Shown piece by piece: positions 1-7,084 of a stretch of 13,215 bases of DNA. This DNA is from B33-G16 sp964611035. Lineage in GTDB: Bacteria > Desulfobacterota > DSM-4660 > Desulfatiglandales > B25-G16. Where the stretch lies: the NCBI GenBank assembly GCA_964611035.1, contig CAZSWT010000079.1, forward strand, positions 1 to 13,215, in the 5' to 3' direction. A program made the translations under genes and the position numbers. The stretch's first letter is position 1. Each line of letters starts with the position of its first letter. Below the pieces are notes generated by a model. It was not told the origin of the DNA and did no database searches. It worked only from the letters and a program-made list of their open reading frames with translations.

Positions 1-323
1 AAGGCAAGCATATAGCATCTAAACTCAAAAAGCAATCATTAAGTGAACTGTATTGGCCTTAGACCACAATATCCAATTCGGTTTTGAAAATGCTCATCGA
101 GCGTATTCCCTGTAGCTTGATAGTGTAAGAAATCCCATTTTGGACGCAGACCCGCCTGCCGGATGGTGGGCAGGTTAACGCAGATTTTTTGGATTAAGAA
201 ATAAAGAATTATTATTTGCATTTATCTGCGAAGATCTGCGTCCAAATTTATTGTAGGGTAGGTGAAATAAAAATAATCAAGGAGGTGAGCACCCAGTTTT
301 GTTGAGGGTCACGTAACTCACAC
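1..323. repeat. Non-coding left edge with nested inverted repeat
   Basis: No convincing gene is seen in the first 323 bases. The stretch from about 137 to 249 is a nested inverted repeat: TTTGGACGCAGA at 139-150 matches TCTGCGTCCAAA at 235-246 perfectly (12 bp). Inside it CGCAGAT at 179-185 pairs with ATCTGCG at 224-230, and a small hairpin CCTGCC/GGCAGG sits at 155-160/169-174. Repeated 'cgcagat / atctgcg' words arranged this way resemble dispersed intergenic repeats I associate with anaerobic proteobacterial genomes; that family assignment is from memory and unchecked. No coding sequence or transposase is associated with it. Confidence 0.6.
279..323 (+). promoter_or_regulatory. Distal Shine-Dalgarno block with possible bridging hairpin before the GHMP kinase
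   Basis: A near-perfect Shine-Dalgarno word, AAGGAGGTGAG at 279-289, lies 34 nt before the ATG at 324, too far for normal use. A GTG inside it (285) is in frame but hits TGA after six codons. The intervening RNA could fold: GTGAG 285-289 with CTCAC 317-321, and ACCC 291-294 with GGGT 306-309. This would bring GGAGG to within a few nucleotides of the ATG. The only other candidate site is a weak GAGGG at 304-308, 15 nt from the start. The hairpin-bridged initiation model is inference. Confidence 0.4.
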
Positions 324-1412
324 ATGGTAAAATTAGATAGGTGCATAAAAGAACTGCTTGAAAAAAATCCGATAAAGACTTCAGCCCCATGCAGGATTGA
401 CTCTGGAGGTACCTGGGACATTAAGGCCCTGGCCCTTCCTTTGGAGGGGATGGCCCCTGTAACGGTAAATCTGGCGATAAACCTAAGAACGTATGTGACT
501 CTCTTGCCTTACAAATCAGGGTGGGTCCGAATATCTTCAGATAATTTTAATACACAGGAGGCATACCCACTTGATAAAGCCCCCTTTAATTCACAATTTG
601 GCCTCTTTTTTGCCATTGCATCTTTTTTTCAGTTTCACGGATTGGAGATAGAAATACGATCAACTTCTCCTGTTAATGCCGGTCTTGGAGGATCGAGTAC
701 AGCTGCGGTCGCAACCATGAAGGCATTTTCTGTGGTAAAACGTTTGTTGAGCGGAAATGAGATTAACAAAGGGGATATTCTCCATCTTGCATATCATTTA
801 GAGGATGCAGTAAATGGCGGGATGTGTGGCTTGCAGGATCAGGGAGCAGCGGTTTTTGGTGGTGTGAATAAGTGGTCCTGGAATTACTCTCAGAGAGAAA
901 GAGCATTTAAAAGAGAATCTATTCTTGATCAGGATGGGCAAAAGGAAATATCAAAAAGGATCCTTGTAGCCTATAGCGGGAGAAGACATCTGTCAGCAAG
1001 GATAAACAGATTGTGGATAGAAAAATTTTTAGGAGGAGAGACAAGGTCTGGATGGATTGAAGTGAATAAAATTGTCAATCGGTTTGCCTTGCATATAAAA
1101 GAGCGAAGGTGGAACAAGGGAGCTCAAGAGTTAATAAACGAGGTTGCGATAAGGAAGAAACTAACCCCTGAGGCATTCACGCCAATAATTACACGACTTA
1201 TTGAGGAGTCTGAAAAAGCTGGATGTGGTGCCAGATTTACTGGTGCAGGAGGTGGCGGTACTGTCTGGGCCCTTGGAGAGATTGGTACGATACAAAGATT
1301 AAGAGAGATATGGGCTCACATATTGAAAGGCACTAAAAAAGGGGGGATACTTGAATGTAATGTGGACCCAATCGGGGTAAGAGTGTTTTCAGAGGGAAGA
1401 AAAGAAACATAA
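324..1412 (+). CDS. GHMP-family sugar kinase (HddA/fucokinase-like)
   Basis: A 362-residue cytoplasmic ATP-dependent small-molecule kinase of the GHMP superfamily. All three family motifs are visible. Motif 1 is near residues 21-30 (APCRIDSGGT). The ATP-binding glycine/serine loop is at 115-125 (SPVNAGLGGSS). The C-terminal motif 3 is at 302-312 (GARFTGAGGGG). The segment GLQDQGAAVFGG at 169-180 supplies the expected catalytic Asp and is characteristic of the subgroup containing D-glycero-D-manno-heptose 7-phosphate kinase (HddA) and bacterial fucokinase-like enzymes. Length fits that subgroup (about 330-370). The exact sugar cannot be set: no heptose, fucose or galactose pathway gene is adjacent. 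It seems to be a single-gene transcript, ending at a hairpin and facing the dodecin gene. The start is chosen because upstream in-frame codons run into a stop; its proximal ribosome site is weak. Confidence 0.85.
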   Translation: MVKLDRCIKELLEKNPIKTSAPCRIDSGGTWDIKALALPLEGMAPVTVNLAINLRTYVTLLPYKSGWVRISSDNFNTQEAYPLDKAPFNSQFGLFFAIASFFQFHGLEIEIRSTSPVNAGLGGSSTAAVATMKAFSVVKRLLSGNEINKGDILHLAYHLEDAVNGGMCGLQDQGAAVFGGVNKWSWNYSQRERAFKRESILDQDGQKEISKRILVAYSGRRHLSARINRLWIEKFLGGETRSGWIEVNKIVNRFALHIKERRWNKGAQELINEVAIRKKLTPEAFTPIITRLIEESEKAGCGARFTGAGGGGTVWALGEIGTIQRLREIWAHILKGTKKGGILECNVDPIGVRVFSEGRKET

Positions 1413-1419
1413 ACTTGTA

Positions 1420-1458
1420 ATAAGATGGCCTGAAAATAATTGTTCCAGGCCATCTTAT
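1420..1458. terminator. Hairpin between convergent GHMP kinase and dodecin genes
   Basis: A perfect 13-bp inverted repeat (arms 1420-1432 and 1446-1458, core AAGATGGCCTG/CAGGCCATCTT) with a 13-nt loop lies 8 nt after the kinase stop and 12 nt beyond the dodecin stop. Its place between convergent 3' ends suggests a bidirectional terminator or 3'-end stabiliser. Neither strand has a strong T-run after the stem, so it is not a textbook intrinsic terminator. Confidence 0.6.
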
Positions 1459-1469
1459 AAGGGAAAAGT

Positions 1470-1679
1470 TTAATCATGATATTTAAATGAGACGTTAATC
1501 CTGGTCCTGAAACCTGTGACCTTACCATCCTCAATGGTTAGATCCAGCTTAGTAATTTCTGCAATTCTTAAGTCCTTAAGACTTTTTGAGGCTGTATCAA
1601 CAGCATTTTTTGCAGCATCTTCCCATGAATTCGGACTGGTCCCCACAAGCTCGATAATCTTATAAGTGCTAGTTTCCAT
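1470..1679 (-). CDS. Dodecin family protein
   Basis: A 69-residue protein with the dodecin pattern: strand (YKIIELVGTS), then SWEDAAKNAV in the helix at about 18-27, SKSLKDLR, and two closing strands ending INVSFKYHD. Dodecins form hollow dodecameric spheres that bind flavins and sometimes CoA in the cytoplasm, buffering free flavin. Length is normal for the family (65-72). At the place where flavin-binding archaeal and Thermus/Streptomyces dodecins carry a stacking Trp ('DWFEV'), this protein has Ile39 in RIAEI, so classical isoalloxazine sandwiching may be absent. The ATG follows an excellent ribosome site, AAAAGGAGGTAAC, within 1681-1693. It faces the kinase gene and looks monocistronic. 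Family assignment is secure; the ligand is not. Confidence 0.9.
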   Translation of the reverse strand: METSTYKIIELVGTSPNSWEDAAKNAVDTASKSLKDLRIAEITKLDLTIEDGKVTGFRTRINVSFKYHD

Positions 1680-1680
1680 A

Positions 1681-1742
1681 GTTACCTCCTTTTATTGTTA
1701 AGATTAAATATAATACCCCCTCCTTGTAACCTCACCTCCTTT
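1681..1742 (-). promoter_or_regulatory. Dodecin leader with three Shine-Dalgarno-like blocks
   Basis: Reading on the minus strand, three ribosome-site-like words occur in a row: AAAGGAGGTGAGG (1730-1742), AAGGAGGGGG (1716-1725) and the true site AAAAGGAGGTAAC (1681-1693) next to the ATG. The distal block resembles those in the leaders of the kinase, dctP and trpB2. A GTG inside the distal block opens a 17-codon frame ending on the TAA in the dodecin ribosome site; I regard that as probably accidental. The blocks could act as 30S-binding mRNA stabilisers. Confidence 0.45.
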
Positions 1743-1890
1743 CCCTTCTCAATTTTTTTAAAATAGTGATGTAAGGTTTCTGCGCAAAATTTGATTAATT
1801 ATGATTTAAAGGGTATCAATCTTTTTTCTATAAAGTATAGGAAAGGAATGTTTGCGAGTCAATTATAAAAATTGCAAATATCTTTTTAAA

Positions 1891-1919
1891 TTGACCTTTT
1901 TTTAATTAGCTGTTATATC
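1891..1919 (+). promoter_or_regulatory. Sigma70-like promoter for dctQM
   Basis: TTGACC (1891-1896) and TATATC (1914-1919) are separated by exactly 17 nt, in an AT-rich stretch. Transcription would start near 1926, giving a leader of about 55 nt before the dctQ ATG. The -35 is 5/6 and the -10 is 4/6 to the consensus. The rest of the gap (1743-1890) shows only AT-rich sequence that presumably also holds the divergent dodecin promoter, which I could not place with confidence. Confidence 0.55.
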
Positions 1920-1979
1920 ACAGCCACATTGTAGCTACTAAGACGTACGTGTATCCTAATATTCTGTGAAGAGGTTTAT

Positions 1980-2468
1980 ATGTTTTCTTTTCAGAAGCAT
2001 TCCCTTTTGTTGGCTCGAAGATTAGACATTATAGCATCAGCGGCAATTTTTTCCATGATGGCCCTTACCTGTGTAGATGTTTTCTTACGTTACTTTTTTC
2101 GCAAGCCCATCTCTGGAACCTATGAGATTGTCGCCCTTTTAGGGGCTGTTGCTGTATCCTTTGCCATGGCCCATACATTGGTAGAGAAGGGTCATGTTGC
2201 GGTCAGCCTTATTGTACAAATTTTGCCTAAAAGGATACAGGGTATTGTCGAGAGTTTCATCTCAGTTTTTGGAATCATACTATTTGGCCTCATTACCTGG
2301 CAGAGTATCTTGTATGGTATAGATTGCCAAAGAGCAGGTGAGGTTTCATTAACATTGCAGCTGCCTTTTTATCCAATAATATATGGAGTTGCCCTTGGTG
2401 CAGGGGTTGTCTGTCTGGTTCTTATTGTGGATTTAGTAAATGCAATAGTTAAGGTGAAAGATAAATGA
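1980..2468 (+). CDS. dctQ: TRAP transporter small permease (DctQ)
   Basis: A 162-residue inner-membrane protein, the small four-helix subunit of a tripartite ATP-independent periplasmic (TRAP) transporter. Hydrophobic segments fall near residues 17-37, 51-68, 88-110 and 131-154. The family signature DVFLRYFFRKPISGTYEI at 33-50 and the following EKGHVAV at 69-75 are typical of DctQ. Together with the large subunit it forms the membrane part of a sodium- or proton-driven importer of carboxylates or related small molecules. Its stop overlaps the dctM start by 4 nt (ATGA), indicating coupled translation. The start has a GAGG site about 8 nt upstream and a good promoter before it. Confidence 0.9.
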   Translation: MFSFQKHSLLLARRLDIIASAAIFSMMALTCVDVFLRYFFRKPISGTYEIVALLGAVAVSFAMAHTLVEKGHVAVSLIVQILPKRIQGIVESFISVFGIILFGLITWQSILYGIDCQRAGEVSLTLQLPFYPIIYGVALGAGVVCLVLIVDLVNAIVKVKDK

Positions 2469-3763
2469 ATCTTACCGCAATAGGTATAATTGGCATAATC
2501 ATCCTGGTAATCCTTCTTTTCTCCAAGATGCCTGTCGGCTTTGTTATGGCCTTCCTTGGCTTTATTGGTTTCAGTTATGTAGTCAACCTTACCGCAGGCC
2601 TTAGTTTACTGGCGAAAGATGTATTTGAGACATTCTCTTCTTATAGCTTAACTGTTATCCCTCTTTTTGTATTTATGGGGCAAATTGCCTTCCATTCCGG
2701 AATAAGCAGAAGGTTATATGATTCAGTATATGTATTTATGGGCCACTACAGGGGAGGCCTGGCCATAGCTACCATTGGGGCCTGCGCAGGCTTTTCTGCT
2801 ATATCAGGCTCAACAAACGCAACCGCTGCCACCATGGCAACTGTAACACTGCCCGAGATGAGACGGTACAAATATGATATGAGTCTGGCGACCGGTACGG
2901 TTGCCGCGGGAGGAAGCCTGGGCATATTGATACCCCCGAGTGTTATATTTATTGTTTATGGAATCATGACAGAGCAATCCATTGGAAAGCTCTTTGCCGC
3001 CGGTATCTTTCCAGGTATCTTGCTTGCTCTTTTATTCATACTCACTGTCTATATACGGGTGCGACTGAATCCAGGGCTTGCCCCTCCTGGACCAAAAACA
3101 ACACTAAAAGAGAAGGCGAAATCCTTTGTAGGGGTTTTGGAGGCCCTGATTATTTTTGCCTTTGTTATGGGGGGTCTTTTTTTTGGGATATTTACACCAA
3201 CCGAGGCAGCGGCTGTGGGTGCCTTTTTTACCTTGCTTGTTGCCCTTTTAAGGAGGAGCTTAAGCTGGCAGGCATTTGTTCAATCCCTTATGGATTCAAC
3301 AAGGATCAGTTGTATGGTCATGGTGATAGTCACCGGGGCAGTTGTCTTTGGCCACTTTATGGCTATCACCAGGATTCCCTTTATTTTGGCAAATTGGGTG
3401 AGTACACTTCCCCTGCCAAGCTATGCCATTATGGGAGTAATCGTTATTATATATCTGTTTGGTGGATGTTTCATGGATGCCCTGGCCATGATTATGCTCA
3501 CAATTCCCATCTTTTATCCTGTAGCTACTGCCCTTGGATTTGACCCTATATGGTTTGGCGTGGCCATTGTGCTTGTAACTGAGATGGGGGTGATTACACC
3601 TCCAGTAGGGGTAAATGTATATGTGGTTCATGGTATTGCCAAGGATATTCCACTTGAGACTATCTTTAAGGGGGTTGCACCTTTTGTCCTTGCTCTTTTG
3701 GCCTGTGTGGCAATTCTCTTAACCTTTCCCCAAATAGTCCTCTTTCTACCTGGCCTTATGTGA
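2465..3763 (+). CDS. dctM: TRAP transporter large permease (DctM)
   Basis: A 432-residue, very hydrophobic inner-membrane protein of the DctM type, the ion-coupled transport subunit, with about twelve membrane segments. Family landmarks seen: SAISGS at 111-116, GSLGILIPPS at 150-159, GIFTPTEAAAVGA at 241-253 and GVITPPVGVNVYV at 375-387; the paired 'PP' loops are the hallmark of the two inverted halves of the protein. Length is normal (about 425-435). It overlaps dctQ by 4 nt and has its ribosome site (AAGGTGA) inside the dctQ end. The matching binding-protein gene is not downstream on the same strand but converges from the other side of a terminator. The substrate cannot be told from this subunit. 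Confidence 0.93.
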   Translation: MNLTAIGIIGIIILVILLFSKMPVGFVMAFLGFIGFSYVVNLTAGLSLLAKDVFETFSSYSLTVIPLFVFMGQIAFHSGISRRLYDSVYVFMGHYRGGLAIATIGACAGFSAISGSTNATAATMATVTLPEMRRYKYDMSLATGTVAAGGSLGILIPPSVIFIVYGIMTEQSIGKLFAAGIFPGILLALLFILTVYIRVRLNPGLAPPGPKTTLKEKAKSFVGVLEALIIFAFVMGGLFFGIFTPTEAAAVGAFFTLLVALLRRSLSWQAFVQSLMDSTRISCMVMVIVTGAVVFGHFMAITRIPFILANWVSTLPLPSYAIMGVIVIIYLFGGCFMDALAMIMLTIPIFYPVATALGFDPIWFGVAIVLVTEMGVITPPVGVNVYVVHGIAKDIPLETIFKGVAPFVLALLACVAILLTFPQIVLFLPGLM

Positions 3764-3777
3764 TAGGGGCATATATA

Positions 3778-3812
3778 AAAAAGGGGTACCAGGAACTCTG
3801 GCACCCCTTTTT
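3778..3812. terminator. Bidirectional intrinsic terminator between dctM and dctP
   Basis: The stem AAAAAGGGGT (3778-3787) pairs with ACCCCTTTTT (3803-3812), then an A/C mismatch, CCAG/CTGG, and a 5-nt loop GAACT. The GC-rich core flanked by A and T tracts gives a T-run on both strands, so it can end dctQM from the left and the dctP transcript from the right. It lies 14 nt after the dctM stop and 31 nt beyond the dctP stop. Confidence 0.88.
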
Positions 3813-3843
3813 ATATGATTGAGATTTTGGTCTTTATTAAATT

Positions 3844-4863
3844 TTACTTATTATATTTCGCAACCAAATCTCTGAGAAGCTTCACAGCCTTTTTTCCAGG
3901 AAGACCCTTCTTTTCCATCTTTGATTGATACTCAAAAATGATTGGACTAATAGACTGCACCCATTTTTTCTCCTGTGCTGGTGAGAGTCCATGGATGTTT
4001 TTTCCAAGCTCTATCACAAATTTTAGTCCTGCTCTGTCAGCAGAGTCCCAGACATCTCCATGCACATCAACCCACTCCTCGCTAACTTCATCAAATACCT
4101 TTTTAATATCAGGGGGAAGGGAATTATATTTTTTCTTGTTCATAACCACAAACATTGCGGTTGTGTAGCCAAGGGACTTGGTCTCGATAACATAATCTAT
4201 CACTTCGCCCTGTTTCCATCCCTTAAGAACCTCGATAGGGCAGAATGTGCCTTCAACTACCCCCTTTTGAAGGGCCTCATAAGCCTGGTTCTGAGGCATA
4301 CCTACTGGCGCGGCTCCCAGATATTTGGCAAGCTTTGAGCTAAGGCCGGTACATCTGATTTTCATGCCCTTTATATCATCCAGAGAGTTTACATCCTTCT
4401 TGGCAGCAAGTATTCCAGGTCCATGAGCATGAATAACAAGTACCTTTACATCCTGAAGTTCTTTAGGATTCATCCTTTTGTAAAATTCATATGCAACCCT
4501 GGTGGCAACCTTACCGCTTTTGTATCCGAACGGAAGATCCACTGCCTCCATGACGGGAAACCTGCCTCTGGTATATGCAAAACATGACATTCCGATATCA
4601 GAGATCCCTTTAACTACACCATCGTAGCAGACTGCTGGCTTGGTCAAAGTCCCTCCGGGAAAGTAAGAGATCTTGACCCGGCCATTGGTCCTCTTCTCGA
4701 TCTCTTTTATCATGTTGGCGCCTTGAATTGCATGACCATGGGTAGGCGGGAAAAAATTACTATAGGTGAGATTGATGGTTTTGGCAGTGGCAGCTGGTAC
4801 AAAAGATAGAGAGAATAAAAAACAAAATGCAAATAATATGGCTAACAAACCTTTCTTTTTCAT
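3844..4863 (-). CDS. dctP: TRAP transporter substrate-binding protein (DctP)
   Basis: A 339-residue periplasmic solute-binding protein of the DctP family. Residues 1-27 form a classical Sec signal peptide: MKKK, a hydrophobic core, then cleavage near AATA-KT. The mature part has the expected VDLPFGY at 108-114 and GMKIR at 166-170, in which Arg170 is the family's usual carboxylate-binding arginine, followed by GAAPVGMPQNQAYEALQKGVVEG, the conserved strap region. It would deliver a carboxylate-type ligand to DctQM; which one is unknown. The ATG follows a good AAGGAGGA site. It lies downstream of the UPF0261 gene in the same direction but after a 328-nt gap, and converges on dctQM, an unusual layout since dctP, dctQ and dctM are normally co-directional. 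Confidence 0.92.
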   Translation of the reverse strand: MKKKGLLAILFAFCFLFSLSFVPAATAKTINLTYSNFFPPTHGHAIQGANMIKEIEKRTNGRVKISYFPGGTLTKPAVCYDGVVKGISDIGMSCFAYTRGRFPVMEAVDLPFGYKSGKVATRVAYEFYKRMNPKELQDVKVLVIHAHGPGILAAKKDVNSLDDIKGMKIRCTGLSSKLAKYLGAAPVGMPQNQAYEALQKGVVEGTFCPIEVLKGWKQGEVIDYVIETKSLGYTTAMFVVMNKKKYNSLPPDIKKVFDEVSEEWVDVHGDVWDSADRAGLKFVIELGKNIHGLSPAQEKKWVQSISPIIFEYQSKMEKKGLPGKKAVKLLRDLVAKYNK

Positions 4864-4932
4864 TATTTTCCTCCTTATAAGTTAATGGAAATATATTTAG
4901 AAATGCTTAATCACAATAAGCTTCCTTTCTGA

Positions 4933-4946
4933 CCACCTCCTCTCCT
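4933..4946 (-). promoter_or_regulatory. Distal Shine-Dalgarno-like block in dctP leader
   Basis: On the minus strand the word AGGAGAGGAGGTGG lies about 70 nt before the dctP ATG, which has its own proximal AAGGAGG site. It is nearly the same as the block before trpB2 (AAGGAGAGGAGGTGA) and similar to those before the dodecin and kinase genes. No start codon is suitably placed after it, so it is not obviously a ribosome site for an extra gene. Confidence 0.45.
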
Positions 4947-4958
4947 GAAAAATAAATT

Positions 4959-5134
4959 TAACTACACAGGTTCAAAGTTCCGGGTTCACGGTTCAATAGT
5001 TATTTGCTGAACCATTAACCGTTAAATGCGGGTTTTTCATGAGCCGGTTGAGGAGTCTTGGCATGGACAATGGTTCATGGCTCCAAGTTGAACCCCTGAA
5101 CTGTGAACCTTGAACCTGACAACCTGGGTAGTTA
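4959..5134. repeat. Imperfect inverted-repeat element rich in GTTCA words
   Basis: The 328-nt gap between the UPF0261 and dctP genes holds an imperfect inverted repeat. The left arm starts near TTTAACTACACAGGTTC and continues with GTTCAAAGTTC, GGGTTCACGGTTCA (to 4995). The right arm (5097-5134) reads TGAACTGTGAACC, TTGAACCT, then AACCTGGGTAGTTAC, the reverse complement with small gaps. Extra copies of GTTCA/TGAAC occur between them (about 5008-5012, 5072-5076, 5089-5093). No open frame fits inside. It looks like a small non-coding dispersed element or MITE inserted between the two genes; it could also form a large RNA hairpin separating dctP expression from the upstream cluster. Confidence 0.55.
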
Positions 5135-5191
5135 CAAATAAATATAAATACTTATACCATAGTTTTAGAAACCATAATTGACAGCACTTTG

Positions 5192-6478
5192 TCAATGAAA
5201 AATATTACTATCCAAGCCCTTATCTTTCATCATTTTATCGAAGGTTTCCACCACAGCCATTGCAAATTCTGGGGTATTAAGATGCACCTCAAGCTTCATA
5301 ACCTCAATCTCAGGCTTCAGATGTTTTCTTAGTTCATCCGCAAAAACCTTATCAGCATCAGGATCGAAAAGAGGTTGCCCTTTAACACTTAGTGTGGACC
5401 ACCCCTTTTCTGGTATTATGAATTTCACCGAGCCTTTTGCTTTATTTAGCTTCTCGGCCACGGTTTTAGCTACGAGCCTCAATTCGTCTGCATTTGTCCT
5501 GGCTTGCACACGATAAGCATCGTGAAGATAACAGCTTCGGTTAGCTAAATTTCGCGAAATCCACAATGGATCACCACTGTCTTTTCTTCGTAGAGGACCA
5601 CAACTTATCATCTCAAAGCCACATGGAGTAATAATTTGAGGGATACCCCTTTTGCCTGCGGCCTCAAGCCTGTCTGGCCCAGCGGCACGGTTTCCACCAA
5701 AAAGTTCTTCACTTAACCCGCTAGGAACTATGTCTACAACGCCGTCAAAGATTCCCTGATCTAATAGTTTATCCATCGCTCTATCACCAACCCCTTGTGC
5801 GTGGCATGGGATTATTTTATACCCCTTTTCTTCAAGATATTCTTTAACGAACTTACAGCAGATGTCAGAGTAATGAAATTCCGTCATTGCAACGAGGGGC
5901 ATATCTGTTTGTTTAAGTGAGTCCATGACTTCACCTGCACCGGTTTCTACCATTCCGCAGATCGCACCGGCTGCTCTACTCAGTATACTCTTGCTAAGTT
6001 CATGCAGACCGGCCATATCTACAACCGATGATATTATTGCTATATCAGAAGAACCGAAGAATCCACCGGCATAGCTGGGCATGGCAGCACCACTGGATAC
6101 CATAAGTTTCGGTACACCAAATGGCAGTGCTTTCATGATATCGGTTGCCATTGTTGTGTTACTTACACCACCCACACCAACAATACCACCCAGTTTACCC
6201 GATTGAAAAAGTTCTATAGCCTTTTTTATTGCCCCCTTAGTCATTATAGAGGTTATTTCATCTGTCCTCTTAGTAGAAGTTCTAATTTCCCGTATGCTTA
6301 TCCCTCCAGCTTTTGCAACGTCTTCACATGGAATGTCAGCTGGAATTAGAAATTGGCTACGCATGCCTATGTCCAAAAGGATTGTTTGCTGTCCTCTCTG
6401 CTCAATCAGTTCTTTCAGGAATTTAACTTCCTGACCCTTTGTGTCTAAGGAACTTACAATAAGGATTGGTTTAGGCAT
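5192..6478 (-). CDS. UPF0261 / Tm-1-like ATP-binding domain protein
   Basis: A 428-residue soluble protein of the UPF0261 family, which includes the N-terminal half of the plant Tm-1 virus-resistance protein. The family opening SSLDTKGQE is at residues 9-17, a glycine-rich nucleotide-binding-type loop GGIVGVGGVSNTT at 97-109, MVSSGAA at 126-132, and the conserved block DIVPSGLSEELFGGNR followed by AGPDRLEAAGKRGIPQII at about 249-283. Length matches bacterial members (400-440). The biochemical role of bacterial members is not established; ATP binding is inferred from the plant homologue. It lies 36 nt downstream of iorB in the same direction and lacks a clear ribosome site (only GTGGA about 14 nt upstream), suggesting coupling to iorB. 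Its placement beside IorAB and a TRAP transporter suggests a role with an organic-acid substrate, but this is inference. Confidence 0.85.
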   Translation of the reverse strand: MPKPILIVSSLDTKGQEVKFLKELIEQRGQQTILLDIGMRSQFLIPADIPCEDVAKAGGISIREIRTSTKRTDEITSIMTKGAIKKAIELFQSGKLGGIVGVGGVSNTTMATDIMKALPFGVPKLMVSSGAAMPSYAGGFFGSSDIAIISSVVDMAGLHELSKSILSRAAGAICGMVETGAGEVMDSLKQTDMPLVAMTEFHYSDICCKFVKEYLEEKGYKIIPCHAQGVGDRAMDKLLDQGIFDGVVDIVPSGLSEELFGGNRAAGPDRLEAAGKRGIPQIITPCGFEMISCGPLRRKDSGDPLWISRNLANRSCYLHDAYRVQARTNADELRLVAKTVAEKLNKAKGSVKFIIPEKGWSTLSVKGQPLFDPDADKVFADELRKHLKPEIEVMKLEVHLNTPEFAMAVVETFDKMMKDKGLDSNIFH

Positions 6479-6514
6479 ATAATTAATAGTCCACGTTAAT
6501 CAAAGCTGTTATCC

Positions 6515-7075
6515 TTAAAAATTCTTCCCTCTTCTGTAGCCGGCCTCAAAGATTTTAAGATTTATATCCTTAAATTTTTTTGGACTGATTGTATCAATGG
6601 TCGTCTTTATATCTTTATACCCAATTGGTCCCTCATCAAAGGCCGAAAAATAACCTAACAGTGCCAGATTGGAAGACCTTGGGGCACCTAACTCTTGGGC
6701 TATTGTTCCCGCAGGTATTGAGCGATAGATGATTTTTCTTTTATCCAGAAGTCCTTTTGCCTCTTCTCTCGGAAAATGCTTTGAATTTGTGTTGACATAC
6801 ATTCTTGCACCCTGGGATAGAAAGGGAAGATTTCGGTATCCCTCGTTCTCTTCCAAAGACAGCAGGAAATGAGCCGTTCCAGTCCTTACTAAAGAATTTT
6901 TCACCTCTCCGAGCCGTAAATGTGAAACCACTGATCCACCCCGCTGGGCCATGCCATGGGTCTCAGCTCCCATAACATTGAATCCTTTATCCAGAGCAGC
7001 TTGTGCCAGCACTCTGGTCATAAACAGGATTCCCTGTCCACCTAATCCACTTAATATTATATTAATGGTTTCCAT
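6515..7075 (-). CDS. iorB: Indolepyruvate ferredoxin oxidoreductase, beta subunit
   Basis: The small (gamma-type domain) subunit of indolepyruvate:ferredoxin oxidoreductase, 186 residues from the ATG used here. It carries the family markers GLGGQG at 10-15 and HGMAQRGGSVVSH at 40-52. With IorA it converts aryl-pyruvates (from Trp, Phe, Tyr) plus CoA to aryl-acetyl-CoA and CO2, reducing ferredoxin, in the cytoplasm of anaerobes. Length fits the family (about 180-200). A TTG directly before this ATG (7076-7078) would add one residue; I prefer the ATG, with ribosome contacts (GGAG, GAGA) lying in the iorA end. The gap to iorA is about 9 nt, so the two are surely co-transcribed and probably coupled. 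Confidence 0.92.
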   Translation of the reverse strand: METINIILSGLGGQGILFMTRVLAQAALDKGFNVMGAETHGMAQRGGSVVSHLRLGEVKNSLVRTGTAHFLLSLEENEGYRNLPFLSQGARMYVNTNSKHFPREEAKGLLDKRKIIYRSIPAGTIAQELGAPRSSNLALLGYFSAFDEGPIGYKDIKTTIDTISPKKFKDINLKIFEAGYRRGKNF

Positions 7076-7084
7076 CAAAATTTC

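Noticed and set aside
39..221. 60-codon open frame on the minus strand at the left edge
   Set aside because: It runs through the inverted repeat, has no ribosome site and no recognisable composition of a real protein.
1682..1735. 17-codon GTG-led upstream frame overlapping the dodecin ribosome site
   Set aside because: The GTG lies inside the Shine-Dalgarno-like block and has no proper site of its own; likely accidental.
6481..6494. GTGGACTATTAATT (minus strand) upstream of the UPF0261 gene resembling the MITE terminal unit
   Set aside because: Only a short AT-rich match around GTGGAC, single, without an inverted partner nearby.
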